A stretch of DNA of 64,000 nucleotides from Pseudosulfitobacter pseudonitzschiae (GCF_002222635.1 NZ_CP022416.1:186001-250000); one strand, 5' to 3'; positions 43,994-53,383 are shown, counted from the first letter of the stretch. A program made the numbers and translations. The notes: a model not told the origin generated them from the sequence alone.

Positions 43994-45946
43994 TCAGTGA
44001 TCGCGCCGCTTGCTAAGGTAATCGTCGGTGGTGCGGGGGCGGGGGCGTTCGCCACCCGCCAGCGGGTTGTTGGTGGCATGATACTGCGCGTTGATACGGC
44101 AATCGTCACACATCTGGATCATCCGCAGCTTGGCGTCGTCCGTGAACATACTGTGGTTGCGCAGCTTGTCGGTGATCCGGTCGATGGTGGATTTGACGCC
44201 GAACAGGGTGCCACATTCAACGCAAGCGAACGGCTCTTCCTCGTGCAGCACGCGCTGTTCCAGCGCCGCGCCGGTCAGGTCCAGTTGCGGGGCCAGCGTG
44301 ATCGCATTTTCAGGGCAGATGTTGGCGCAAAGACCGCATTGCAAACAGGCGTCTTCCTGAAAGCGCAGTTGCGGCAGATCGGGGTTGTCGCCAAGCGCAC
44401 CCGAGGGGCAGAGCGACACACACGACAGACACAGCGTGCAGGCGTCCGGATCAACCACAAGCGCGCCATAGGGCGCACCGGCGGGCAGGGGCAGCACATC
44501 GGTGTCGGGATGCAGGGCGCGGGCGGCCTGACGGGTGATCTGGCGGCGGGTGCCCATTGGGCGCACGGGGCTGACGACAGACGCGGGGGCTTGCGCGTCA
44601 TACAGTGTATCGGACATCGCGTCGGGGTCGGGCGTGTCGATCAGTTGCACCCGCGCGTCGCCTGCGATGGCACGGGCCAGCGCGATTTGGGTCTCGATCG
44701 CATCGCGGTCGGACTTGGGGCCCAGCAGCAGGCTGACCGAGGCAAAGCCCGCCGCCAGTGCGGCCAGCGCTTCGGCATGGCCAAAGGCTGCCAGCGCGGG
44801 CAGGGCCATTGGCACCACATCGGCGGGCAGGCCGCGCCCGTGGCGGGCCGACAGGCGGATCATCTCGGCACCGTGGGTGTCGTCGTGGACCATCAGGCGC
44901 GGTGCCTTGCCGCCTGCATCAAGAAACGCGCGGGCCAGCGTCTGGACGCGCAGCATGGTGAAGTCGACCGGCGGAGCGTCATAGCTGATCGCACCGGACG
45001 GGCAGGCGGCAGAGCAGGCGCCGCAGCCTGCGCAGATCATCGGGTCGACCGTGACATGGTCGCCGTCAGGAGTGATTGCGCCAGTCGGGCACAGGTCCAG
45101 ACAGTTGGTGCAACCGGTCTGCCCCGCTCGGCTGTGGGCGCACAGCAACGGTTCGGTGCGCACATGCAGCGGTTGTTCGAACGTACCGGTCAGATGCGAC
45201 GCGGCCAGCACGGCGGCGGCGATGGCAGGGGGATGGGCCGGATCAGCGCGCAGGTAGCCCTCGCGCTTTTCCGGGGCGGGAAACAGCGGCTGGCCACCGC
45301 GCAGATCAAGGATCACGTCGCAATGGCTGATCGCGCCGTCTTGGGGGTCGGTAAAGGTCAGATCGCCACGCCCACCGGGCACCACCTGCCGCAGGGCGTC
45401 GATGGTGACTTCGAAGTGTCCCAGCGCGCCCCTGGCTGTACGCAGAGTGCCGCCGATCACGTCGAAATCGCGGGTGTCAGGCAGCGATTGGGACGGATCG
45501 GTCAGCAGGGTAACGGCAAGATGGTCTTTCAACTGGTGGGCGGCTTGCAGCGCGGTCTCGCCTTGGCCCAAGATCAGGCACAATCCCTCGGATGTGACAT
45601 CCAGCGACTTCTCCAGCGGCGCGTTCAGCAGCGCCTCGGCGGCAAGGGCGGACATTTTGGGCAGTTTCGACGCGGGGTCATCGGACCAACCGGCCCGATC
45701 GCGCAGGTCCAGCAGGGGGGGTAGGGCCACCCCCAGTTCCTCGGCCAGTTCGGTGAAGACCCGCGATTCCTGCGTGCAGCAAAAAATTGCATCACCTGCG
45801 GTCAGGGCGGCTGCGGCATGGTCGATCTGGCGGGTGCACAGGGCCGAACAGGGGGGCGCGACGGCATGACCAAGAGCATTTGCAAGCGCATCGGAGTCGA
45901 TGCTTTGAGAGCCCTCACAATCACATGTTATCAATGTCTTTGCCAT
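43994..45946 (-). CDS. Polyferredoxin-like 4Fe-4S protein of the FDH locus
   Basis: 650 residues. Four ferredoxin motifs in two pairs: CTNCLDLCP (about 278) and CAGCGACSAACP (about 304), then CTLCLSCVSLCP (about 502) and CLQCGLCANICP (about 533). Two further cysteine pairs are near the C-terminus (CVEC about 574, CDDC about 612) that look like a zinc or rubredoxin-like knot. The N-terminal part has CDCEGS and a FCCTQES block reminiscent of HdrA-like proteins. No signal peptide, so cytoplasmic. First gene of the accessory operon, with AAGGGGAAAATC upstream. Electron transfer or cluster delivery to FDH is inferred from context only. Confidence 0.8.
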   Translation of the reverse strand: MAKTLITCDCEGSQSIDSDALANALGHAVAPPCSALCTRQIDHAAAALTAGDAIFCCTQESRVFTELAEELGVALPPLLDLRDRAGWSDDPASKLPKMSALAAEALLNAPLEKSLDVTSEGLCLILGQGETALQAAHQLKDHLAVTLLTDPSQSLPDTRDFDVIGGTLRTARGALGHFEVTIDALRQVVPGGRGDLTFTDPQDGAISHCDVILDLRGGQPLFPAPEKREGYLRADPAHPPAIAAAVLAASHLTGTFEQPLHVRTEPLLCAHSRAGQTGCTNCLDLCPTGAITPDGDHVTVDPMICAGCGACSAACPSGAISYDAPPVDFTMLRVQTLARAFLDAGGKAPRLMVHDDTHGAEMIRLSARHGRGLPADVVPMALPALAAFGHAEALAALAAGFASVSLLLGPKSDRDAIETQIALARAIAGDARVQLIDTPDPDAMSDTLYDAQAPASVVSPVRPMGTRRQITRQAARALHPDTDVLPLPAGAPYGALVVDPDACTLCLSCVSLCPSGALGDNPDLPQLRFQEDACLQCGLCANICPENAITLAPQLDLTGAALEQRVLHEEEPFACVECGTLFGVKSTIDRITDKLRNHSMFTDDAKLRMIQMCDDCRINAQYHATNNPLAGGERPRPRTTDDYLSKRRDH

Positions 45947-46294
45947 GATTTTCCCCTTGCTGGATGCACCGTTTCAGGCGGTTCGCGCGCGGTGATCCGG
46001 CCCCAAGCTAGACGGCTTTCGGCCCCGCCCACAACCGCAATTCCACCGCGCTGCACGGTCAGGTTGCGCCAGCTCGCGATGCCGCAAAGCAGCATTGGCG
46101 TCGGGTGATTCGTTTTTGGTCAACGCGTCTTTTTCCTATAAAAACAGTCAAGTTAGACAATTCGACCGAGTGCGGGGTTTTGCCCGCTGCTGGCTGGCCA
46201 ACTTGTCTGGGGATCAGGGTTTTTTGGACAAAGGAAGCGATAGCGCTTTGCACCGGCGGGGTGGGCAAGCGAGGATAAAGACCGGAGGAGCGTC
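45947..46294. promoter_or_regulatory. 348-bp divergent promoter region of the two FDH operons
   Basis: No credible gene. The middle is AT-richer; TTGGTC at about 46120 and TATAAA at about 46137-46142 form a weak promoter-like pair toward the plus-strand operon. No sigma-54 (-24/-12 GG/GC) element was found, which agrees with the missing GAFTGA loop in the regulator at 53558. Confidence 0.35.
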
Positions 46295-46864
46295 TTGATC
46301 TATAACCCGAAAATGTACCGGAGTTTGCCCGTGGGTATCGTGCTGCGGCGCGCGCCCGGAGTGACCCGTTGGGCCAAGTGGAGCTGGAAGGCGACCGCTG
46401 TGCTTCCCGGTGCGTCGGATGCGGATTGGCGCGAACTGCGCCACGAGGGCGAGACCACCGAATACCACGCCGCGACCGTGCCGCTGGACCTGCACGGGGC
46501 CGAGACCGAGGCCTATGTGCACGGGCTGGGTGCCAAGGTGCCATGCGTCTATGTGGTGATGCGCCCGATTGCCGGCGCGACAGAGCGCCCGTTCAAGGTG
46601 CTGCTTGTGACCGCTTCGCCCTACGAGGCGCAGGATTATTGCGACAGTGCCGAAGAAGTGGTCGAGAAGGTGGCGATGCCGCAGGGTCTGGAAGCTTGGG
46701 TGCGGGCCTTCGTTGACGAGTTTCATCACGAAGAAGCCTTTGTGAAGCGTCGCCGCGACAAGCAACGGACCGACCAGCAGCAGGACGGCATCGGCGATCC
46801 GCGTATTCACACTGGCGCGGATGTATACGCTTCGCCCGCGCTGAAGCGCAGGCGGATGATATGA
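46295..46864 (+). CDS. DUF3305-family protein
   Basis: 189 residues from a TTG with GGAGGAG seven bases before it. VGIVLRRAPGVTRWAKWSWKATAVLPGA and the YHAATVPLDLHGAETEAYVHGL block are typical of DUF3305, which is encoded next to DUF3306, TorD and formate dehydrogenase in many Proteobacteria. The C-terminus is basic (RRRDKQR). Role unproven; assembly of FDH is inferred from constant company. Overlaps DUF3306 by four bases. Confidence 0.78.
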   Translation: MIYNPKMYRSLPVGIVLRRAPGVTRWAKWSWKATAVLPGASDADWRELRHEGETTEYHAATVPLDLHGAETEAYVHGLGAKVPCVYVVMRPIAGATERPFKVLLVTASPYEAQDYCDSAEEVVEKVAMPQGLEAWVRAFVDEFHHEEAFVKRRRDKQRTDQQQDGIGDPRIHTGADVYASPALKRRRMI

Positions 46865-47460
46865 GCGGGTTCTGGGATCGCCGCCGCGCCGCCGTTGCCG
46901 CAGAGGCCGAGGTTGAAGCGCAAGTTGCCGCAGACGCAGCGCAAGCCGCCGAGCAAGAGCTGCTTGAGGCGCGCGACGATACCGAGCTGTTGGAGGAACT
47001 GGGCCTGCCGTCGCCCGACAATCTGGTGGACGGCGCGCAGCTGCGGGAATTTCTCAAGGCGCAGTTGCCACAGCGGCTGAAGACACGCGCCCTGCGCGGG
47101 TTCTGGCGCAGCAATCCGGTTCTGGCCTGTCTGGATGGGCTGAACGACTACGACGACGATTATACGCTGGCCTCGACAGCCGGTCAGACGGTCAACACGC
47201 TGTATCAGGTGGGTAAAGGCATGGTGCAGCCGCTGGCAGATATGCTGGAAGATGACACGCCCGAGGCCGAGGTGGTTTTGGCGCAGACAACCGATGTGGA
47301 CGTGCCCGAACCGCAGGACGCGGATATCGAAATGGCGCCCGCTTATGAATACGAAGACGACCTTGAGGGCGACGCGGACCTGACCGCCCCTGCCCCGACA
47401 CATCGCCGGATGCGGTTTCAATTCGCAGCGGCATCCGACGCAAAAGGCACAGGCGCATGA
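46861..47460 (+). CDS. DUF3306-family protein
   Basis: 199 residues. FWDRRRAAVAAEAE starts it, followed by an alanine/glutamate helical stretch, then LREFLKAQLPQRLKTRALRGFWRSNPVLACLDGLNDYDDDYT, the conserved core of DUF3306. The remainder is acidic and probably disordered. No cysteine cluster, no membrane helix. Tight overlap with DUF3305 and with the TorD-like gene. Confidence 0.8.
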   Translation: MSGFWDRRRAAVAAEAEVEAQVAADAAQAAEQELLEARDDTELLEELGLPSPDNLVDGAQLREFLKAQLPQRLKTRALRGFWRSNPVLACLDGLNDYDDDYTLASTAGQTVNTLYQVGKGMVQPLADMLEDDTPEAEVVLAQTTDVDVPEPQDADIEMAPAYEYEDDLEGDADLTAPAPTHRRMRFQFAAASDAKGTGA

Positions 47461-48062
47461 ACCAGATGACCAGCACACAGATCCCCGAAGAAGACCGCCT
47501 GCGCGCGGACTTGTACAATTTTATGGGTCTGATCCTGTCAGCCCCGCCCGACCGGATACTGCTGGATCAATGCGCGGGCCTGCAAGGTGACGACAGCGAA
47601 CTGGGGCAGGGGATTGCGACCCTGTCGAAACTGGCGCGGCTGACCAAACCCGCAACGGTGGAAAGCGAATTCAACCGCCTGTTCATCGGGCTGGGACGGG
47701 GCGAATTGCTGCCCTATGCCAGCTACTATCTGACCGGCTTTCTGAACGAAAAGCCGCTGGCGTTGCTGCGGCAGGACATGGCGGCACGCGGGTTGGAACG
47801 GGCCGATACCGTGTTCGAACCAGAAGACAACATCGCATCGCTGATGGAAATGATGGGCGCGATGATCGCGGGGCGCTTTGGCACGCCAGCCACGCTGGAC
47901 CAGCAAAAGACGTTCTTCAACAAACATATCGCGCCTTGGGCGGGACATTTCTTTTCCGATCTGGAGGGGGCCAAGAATTCGGTCTTTTACGCGCCCGTGG
48001 GCAAGATCGGCCGCGCCTTTATGGAGGTCGAATCCGAAGCCTTTCGGCTAAGCGGTAACTGA
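47457..48062 (+). CDS. TorD/DmsD-family redox-enzyme chaperone
   Basis: 201 residues, all-helical. FMGLILSAPPDRILLDQ at the N-terminus, EFNRLFIGLGRGELLPYASYYLTGFL and the EPEDNIASLMEMMGAMIAG block match the TorD fold. Such proteins bind the Tat signal of a molybdo/tungsto-enzyme and hold it for cofactor loading. The Tat-bearing FDH alpha subunit encoded just downstream is the natural client. Confidence 0.85.
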   Translation: MNQMTSTQIPEEDRLRADLYNFMGLILSAPPDRILLDQCAGLQGDDSELGQGIATLSKLARLTKPATVESEFNRLFIGLGRGELLPYASYYLTGFLNEKPLALLRQDMAARGLERADTVFEPEDNIASLMEMMGAMIAGRFGTPATLDQQKTFFNKHIAPWAGHFFSDLEGAKNSVFYAPVGKIGRAFMEVESEAFRLSGN

Positions 48063-48123
48063 ACACCAAACCCCGTGGGCATTTCGCCCGCTTAACACTG
48101 ACAACACCAAGAGGAGGCCAAAG

Positions 48124-48330
48124 ATGACCAAACAATCCGACGCACCCGAAGTCCGCAAGGACAGGCGCGCGTTCCTGAAATTCGCAAGTACAGCGGCTCC
48201 GCTGGCTGCGGTGGCGGTGGCCACCGGCACGACCGAGGCGCAAGCCGCCGCAGTCGAGCCTGACCTGTCATCGGACAAGATGCAGGATACCGAACACACC
48301 CGCGCCTATTACGCCAGCGCGCGGTTCTGA
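48124..48330 (+). CDS. Small Tat-signal protein of formate dehydrogenase region
   Basis: 68 residues. A twin-arginine signal, DRRAFLKFASTAAPLAAVAVA, covers residues about 13-33, with a short acidic tail of about 30 residues. It matches the family called 'formate dehydrogenase region TAT target' (TIGR02811, as I remember it). Function unknown; perhaps a small subunit or assembly partner exported with FDH. GAGGAGGCC precedes the ATG. Confidence 0.8.
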   Translation: MTKQSDAPEVRKDRRAFLKFASTAAPLAAVAVATGTTEAQAAAVEPDLSSDKMQDTEHTRAYYASARF

Positions 48331-48482
48331 GGGCCGATTGCCCCCAATGATACGAAACAGCATGGCCCGTACCGGACCCTGCAACACCGGCAAGAAGCGA
48401 CTGGTTGCGTGACGCCCGACTGCAAATTGCCATCCATTAGCCACCAGATGCGGGGCAAGTCCCGCGTTCAGGGAGTGAAGAT

Positions 48483-51470
48483 ATGTTGAGGAAAAAGACC
48501 AACGGGGTTGCGCGACGCCCCCAGCGGACAAGTATCCTGTCAGATGTGGCCCGGTCCAAGATCGACCGCCGTGCGTTTTTGCGCGGTTCGGGACTGGCCA
48601 TCGGCGGATTGGCCGCCATTGCCGCGACAGGCGGCACCGTACAACAGGCCTCTGCCGCGACGGCAGCGGCGACAGGCGCCATCGAGATCAAGAAATCCAT
48701 CTGCACCCACTGTTCTGTGGGTTGCACGGTCATCGCCGAAGTGTCGGATGGCGTCTGGATCGGGCAAGAGCCCGGCTGGGACAGCCCCTTCAACCTCGGG
48801 GCGCATTGTGCCAAAGGCGCATCGGTGCGCGAACATGCCCACGGCGAACGCCGTCTGAAATATCCGATGAAAAAAGTCGGAGGCGAATGGCAGCGCATCA
48901 GCTGGGAACAGGCCATCGACGAGATCGGTGACAAGATGATGTCGATCCGCGACACATCCGGCCCCGACAGCGTGTACTGGCTGGGTTCGGCCAAAAGTTC
49001 GAACGAAGGTGCGTATCTGTTCCGCAAGTTTGCTGCCTATTGGGGCACCAACAACGTCGATCACCAGGCGCGTATCTGCCACTCGACCACCGTTGCGGGC
49101 GTTGCGAACACATGGGGCTATGGCGCCATGACCAACAGCTACAACGACATTCACAACTCCAAGGCGATCTTCATCATTGGCGGCAACCCCGCCGAGGCGC
49201 ACCCTGTGTCGCTTCAGCACCTGCTGAAAGCCAAAGAGCAGAACAACGCGCCGTTGATCGTCTGCGACCCGCGCTTTACCCGCACGGCAGCCCATGCGGA
49301 CGAGTTTGTCCGCTTCCGGCCCGGATCGGATGTGGCGTTGGTTTGGGGTATTCTCTACCATATCTTTGACAACAAATGGGAGGATGAAGAGTTCATCCGC
49401 ACCCGTGTCTGGGGCATGGACGAGATCCGCAAAGAGGTGGCCAACTGGACACCCGACGAGGTCGAGCGTGTAACAGGCGTGCCCGAGGCACAGCTGAAAC
49501 GCGTGGCCCGCACGTTGGCCAACAACCGCCCCGGCACCGTGATCTGGTGTATGGGTGGCACGCAGCACACCAACGGCAATAACAACACCCGCGCCTATTG
49601 CATCCTTCAGCTTGCGCTGGGGAACATGGGCCGCGCTGGTGGTGGCACCAACATCTTCCGTGGCCACGACAACGTGCAAGGCGCGACCGACCTTGGTGTT
49701 CTGGCCGACACGCTGCCGGGCTATTATGGTCTGTCTGCCGGATCGTGGGCCCACTGGGCACGCGTCTGGGAGGAAGATCTGGACTGGCTCAAGGGCCGGT
49801 TCGACACGCTCAAGGGTGCCGATGGCAAGGACAAGGCCATGATGGGGCTGACGGGTATTCCCGTTTCGCGTTGGATTGACGGTGTTCTGGAAGCCCGCGA
49901 GAACCTTGAACAACCCGATAATACCAAAGCAATGGTGCTGTGGGGTCACGCGCCCAACTCGCAGACCCGTCAAAAGGAAATGAAAACGGCGATGGAAAAG
50001 CTCGACCTGCTGGTCGTGGTCGATCCGTACCCCACTGTTTCCGCTGTTCTGCATGACCGCACCGACAACACCTATCTGTTGCCGGCGTCGACGCAGTTCG
50101 AAACCTCGGGTTCTGTCACCGCGTCCAACCGGTCACTGCAATGGCGTGAAAAGGTGGTCGAGCCGCTGTTTGAATCTCTGCCCGATCACACGATCCTGCA
50201 CAAGTTCGCCACCAAGTTCGGCTTTGCGGATCGTATGTTCCGCAATATCGAGGTGAACGGAGAAGAACCGCTGGTCGAGGATCTGACCCGCGAGTTCAAC
50301 CGCGGCATGTGGACCATCGGCTATACCGGGCAAAGCCCGGAACGGCTGAAGATGCACATGGAAAACCAGCACACCTTTGACAAGACCACGTTGCGGGCCG
50401 TTGGCGGTCCGGCGGATGGTGATTTCTACGGCTTGCCGTGGCCCAGCTGGGGCACGCCCGAGATGAACCACCCCGGCACGGCGAACCTGTACGATATGTC
50501 CCTGCCAGTGGCCGAAGGCGGTCTGACCTTCCGAGCCCGTTTCGGTGTGGAACGTGACGGTGAAAATCTGCTGGCCGAAGGGGTTTATTCCAAAGGCTCG
50601 GAAATTCAGGATGGCTATCCCGAGTTTACCATGCAGATGCTGATCGACCTTGGGTGGGATGGCGACCTGACGGCAGATGAACGCCAGTCGATCGAAATGG
50701 TCGCAGGCTATCAAAAGCCCGAAAACTCGGACGAAGGCAGCACCGAGGTTGGCGAGACATCGCAACAGGGCGACATCCCGTCGGACTACAACGAAAAGGT
50801 CGGCGGCGTGAACTGGAAAACCGACCTGTCGGGTGGCATCCAGCGGGTTGCGATTGCCCACGGGTGTGCGCCTTTTGGCAACGCCAAGGCACGTTGTGTG
50901 GTCTGGACCTTCCCCGACCCAGTGCCGCTGCACCGCGAGCCGCTGTACACCAACCGTCGCGATTTGGTCGAAGACTATCCGACCTACGAGGACAAATCGT
51001 TCTGGCGGGTTCCGACGCTGTATGCGTCGATCCAGAAGAACGACTTTTCCAAAGAGTTCCCGATTATCCTGACCTCGGGCCGTTTGGTCGAATACGAGGG
51101 CGGCGGGGACGAGACGCGGTCGAACCCGTGGCTGGCCGAATTGCAGCAGACCATGTTCATCGAGATCAACACACGCGACGCCAACAACCTTGGTGTGCGT
51201 GATGGTGCCGATGTCTGGGTCGAGGGGCCGGAAGGCGGGCGGATCAAGGTGCAGGCCATGGTCACCGAGCGGGTCGGCGAGGGCGTTGCCTTTATGCCGT
51301 TCCACTTTGGTGGTCACATGGAAGGCGTCAGCCTGCGGGACAAATATCCCGAAGGTGCCGATCCGATCGTACTGGGGGAAAGCACAAACACCGTGCAGAC
51401 CTACGGCTACGACTCGGTCACTCAGATGCAAGAGACCAAAGCGACTCTTTGCAAAATCATGCCCGCGTAA
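48483..51470 (+). CDS. Formate dehydrogenase alpha subunit (Tat-exported, bis-MGD)
   Basis: 995 residues. Twin-arginine signal DRRAFLRGSG at 28-37. One [4Fe-4S] cluster is bound by C74, C77, C81 and C109 (CTHCSVGC and HCAKGA). The active-site metal ligand is C199 in ARICHSTTV, where E. coli FdnG has selenocysteine; it is followed by the catalytic His200. The C-terminal molydop-binding domain ends with RVGEGVAFMPFHFGGHMEG. Oxidises formate to CO2 in the periplasm. tupBCA nearby suggests tungsten rather than molybdenum, which sequence cannot settle. Confidence 0.92.
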   Translation: MLRKKTNGVARRPQRTSILSDVARSKIDRRAFLRGSGLAIGGLAAIAATGGTVQQASAATAAATGAIEIKKSICTHCSVGCTVIAEVSDGVWIGQEPGWDSPFNLGAHCAKGASVREHAHGERRLKYPMKKVGGEWQRISWEQAIDEIGDKMMSIRDTSGPDSVYWLGSAKSSNEGAYLFRKFAAYWGTNNVDHQARICHSTTVAGVANTWGYGAMTNSYNDIHNSKAIFIIGGNPAEAHPVSLQHLLKAKEQNNAPLIVCDPRFTRTAAHADEFVRFRPGSDVALVWGILYHIFDNKWEDEEFIRTRVWGMDEIRKEVANWTPDEVERVTGVPEAQLKRVARTLANNRPGTVIWCMGGTQHTNGNNNTRAYCILQLALGNMGRAGGGTNIFRGHDNVQGATDLGVLADTLPGYYGLSAGSWAHWARVWEEDLDWLKGRFDTLKGADGKDKAMMGLTGIPVSRWIDGVLEARENLEQPDNTKAMVLWGHAPNSQTRQKEMKTAMEKLDLLVVVDPYPTVSAVLHDRTDNTYLLPASTQFETSGSVTASNRSLQWREKVVEPLFESLPDHTILHKFATKFGFADRMFRNIEVNGEEPLVEDLTREFNRGMWTIGYTGQSPERLKMHMENQHTFDKTTLRAVGGPADGDFYGLPWPSWGTPEMNHPGTANLYDMSLPVAEGGLTFRARFGVERDGENLLAEGVYSKGSEIQDGYPEFTMQMLIDLGWDGDLTADERQSIEMVAGYQKPENSDEGSTEVGETSQQGDIPSDYNEKVGGVNWKTDLSGGIQRVAIAHGCAPFGNAKARCVVWTFPDPVPLHREPLYTNRRDLVEDYPTYEDKSFWRVPTLYASIQKNDFSKEFPIILTSGRLVEYEGGGDETRSNPWLAELQQTMFIEINTRDANNLGVRDGADVWVEGPEGGRIKVQAMVTERVGEGVAFMPFHFGGHMEGVSLRDKYPEGADPIVLGESTNTVQTYGYDSVTQMQETKATLCKIMPA

Positions 51471-51482
51471 GGAGACAAGAGA

Positions 51483-52079
51483 ATGGCTAGATCAAAATTT
51501 CTCTGCGATGCCGAACGCTGCATCGAATGCAACGCCTGTGTCACGGCCTGTAAGAACGAGCACGAGGTGCCTTGGGGCATCAACCGCCGTCGGGTTGTGA
51601 CCATTCAGGACGGCCTGCCGGGCGAACGCTCGATTTCGGTCGCCTGTATGCACTGCTCGGACGCGCCCTGTATGGCCGTCTGTCCGGTGGACTGTTTTTA
51701 CCAGACCGACGAAGGTGTGGTTCTGCACTCCAAGGATCTGTGCATTGGCTGTGGTTACTGTTTCTACGCGTGCCCATTTGGTGCGCCGCAGTACCCACAG
51801 GCGGGCAACTTCGGGTCGCGTGGCAAGATGGACAAATGTACCTTCTGCGCCGGTGGTCCCGAAGAAAACAACTCGCAGGCCGAGTTCCAGAAGTACGGGC
51901 GCAACCGGATCGCAGAGGGCAAATTGCCAATTTGCGCCGAGATGTGTTCGACCAAGGCCTTGCTTGCCGGTGACGGCGACATGGTCTCGGACATCTACCG
52001 CGAACGTGTGGTGGCCCGTGGTTTCGGCTCCGGCGCCTGGGGTTGGGGCACCGCCTACGAAATGAAGGGCGGCCAGTAA
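51483..52079 (+). CDS. Formate dehydrogenase beta subunit (four-cluster ferredoxin)
   Basis: 198 residues. Cysteine groups for four [4Fe-4S] clusters: CIECNACVTACKNEH, CMHCSDAPCMAVCP, CIGCGYCFYACPFG and KCTFC with ICAEMC. It passes electrons from alpha to the cytochrome b subunit. Shorter than FdnH (about 294) and without its C-terminal membrane helix, so attachment must be through gamma. It has no signal and is probably co-exported with alpha. AAGGAGACAAGAGA is the ribosome site. Confidence 0.9.
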   Translation: MARSKFLCDAERCIECNACVTACKNEHEVPWGINRRRVVTIQDGLPGERSISVACMHCSDAPCMAVCPVDCFYQTDEGVVLHSKDLCIGCGYCFYACPFGAPQYPQAGNFGSRGKMDKCTFCAGGPEENNSQAEFQKYGRNRIAEGKLPICAEMCSTKALLAGDGDMVSDIYRERVVARGFGSGAWGWGTAYEMKGGQ

Positions 52080-52085
52080 CCAAAG

Positions 52086-52148
52086 TGGCACGGGCGATGC
52101 GCGCGTGCCAATGACAGGATTGGCGGCCCCCGTTCGCGGCGGGCCGCC
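52086..52148 (+). other. Two tandem hairpins between FDH beta and gamma genes
   Basis: TGGCACG/CGTGCCA (52086-52092 with 52104-52110) and GGCGGCCC/GGGCCGCC (52122-52129 with 52141-52148). Neither has a U-run. They may tune the ratio of soluble to membrane subunits or protect the upstream mRNA. Confidence 0.45.
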
Positions 52149-52180
52149 GCCTTACCGTATTTCATGACGGGGGATTTCCC

Positions 52181-53383
52181 ATGTTGCGCCCGCTGATGGC
52201 ACTATTCATTCTTGCTGTGCTGACTATGCCCGGCATTGCATCCGCACAAGACGTGCGCCCGCCCGGCAGTGCCGAGGTTATCGTACCCGAACGCAGTTCG
52301 ACCGGCGGGGCACAAACACTGGGCGACGTTCTGCGCCGCCAGCAAGGCATCGAAATCGACGACAGTTTTCGACGCAATAACGTTGGTGGCGATGCAATAA
52401 CCGCACCGGGTTTGGGCCCGTTGGGTGACGCGTCGGACTCTGACCAATGGCGCGCGCTGCGCTATAACGAGGCCGACGTGACGGTGAGCACGATGGACCA
52501 GCGCGGCAAAGTGCTGGTGCAGGACGGCGGCATGTGGTGGCAACAGGTGCGGCAGGGGCCGTTGGCCACCTATGGCGGCTGGCTGCTGGTGGCCACGCTG
52601 GCCGTGCTGGCGGTGTTCTTTCTGATACGCGGCCGCGTGCGAATTGACGGCGGCAAGACGGGACGCACCGTGACGCGGTTCAAGGCGATCGAACGCTTTG
52701 CACACTGGATGCTCGCAGGGTCGTTCATCCTGCTGGGGCTGACCGGATTGCTGACGCTGTTCGGGCGCAAAGTGCTTATTCCCACCTTTGGCCACGAAAT
52801 CAATTCGGTCCTGTTAACCGGTTCCAAGTTCATTCACGACAACGTCTCGTGGGCGTTCATGATCGCGCTGGTGATGGTGTTCGTGATGTGGGTCTGGCAC
52901 AATCTGCCCGACCGCACCGACCTGACGTGGCTGCGCTATGGCGGTGGTCTGGTTGGCAAGAAACACCCGCCCGCCAAAAAGTTCAACGCAGGTCAAAAGC
53001 TGATCTTCTGGTCGGTGATCGTGCTGGGCGCGTCTGCCTCTGCCTCGGGATTGTCGCTGTTGTTTCCATATGATCTGCCGTTGTTCGGGCATACTTTTGC
53101 GTTCCTGAACGACACCGGATTGCCCCAGGCCATCGGCTTTGGCGCGCTGCCCGTCGATCTGGCCCCACAAGAGGAAATGCAATATGCGCAGCTGTGGCAT
53201 GCCATTGTCGGGTTTGTCATGATGGCGATCATCCTTGGCCACATCTATATTGGTACGCTGGGCATGGAAGGCGCCTATGATGCGATGGGCGACGGCGAGG
53301 TTGACGAGAACTGGGCCGAACAGCACCATTCGATCTGGCTGGAAAAGGTCAGAGAAAACGAACGCCGGAGTCCGGCGGAATGA
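52181..53383 (+). CDS. Formate dehydrogenase gamma subunit (cytochrome b556)
   Basis: 400 residues, longer than FdnI (about 217) because of an N-terminal signal peptide (about 1-23, ending ASAQD) and a periplasmic stretch of about 100 residues. Five hydrophobic segments: the signal, then about 126-148, 168-192, 222-246, 268-290 and 338-360. Likely haem ligands: His in ERFAHWMLAG, in FIHDNVSWAFM, in VMWVWHNLP and in QLWHAIVGF/LGHIYIG. Transfers electrons from beta to quinone in the membrane. Confidence 0.88.
   Translation: MLRPLMALFILAVLTMPGIASAQDVRPPGSAEVIVPERSSTGGAQTLGDVLRRQQGIEIDDSFRRNNVGGDAITAPGLGPLGDASDSDQWRALRYNEADVTVSTMDQRGKVLVQDGGMWWQQVRQGPLATYGGWLLVATLAVLAVFFLIRGRVRIDGGKTGRTVTRFKAIERFAHWMLAGSFILLGLTGLLTLFGRKVLIPTFGHEINSVLLTGSKFIHDNVSWAFMIALVMVFVMWVWHNLPDRTDLTWLRYGGGLVGKKHPPAKKFNAGQKLIFWSVIVLGASASASGLSLLFPYDLPLFGHTFAFLNDTGLPQAIGFGALPVDLAPQEEMQYAQLWHAIVGFVMMAIILGHIYIGTLGMEGAYDAMGDGEVDENWAEQHHSIWLEKVRENERRSPAE

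Noticed and set aside
43985-45724. 579-residue plus-strand open frame opposite the polyferredoxin gene
   Set aside because: The minus-strand frame has ordered ferredoxin motifs; the plus frame is a repetitive arginine/glycine/glutamine shadow.
49077-49079. Selenocysteine in formate dehydrogenase
   Set aside because: The codon at the active site is TGC (Cys199), not TGA, and no in-frame TGA occurs in the alpha gene.
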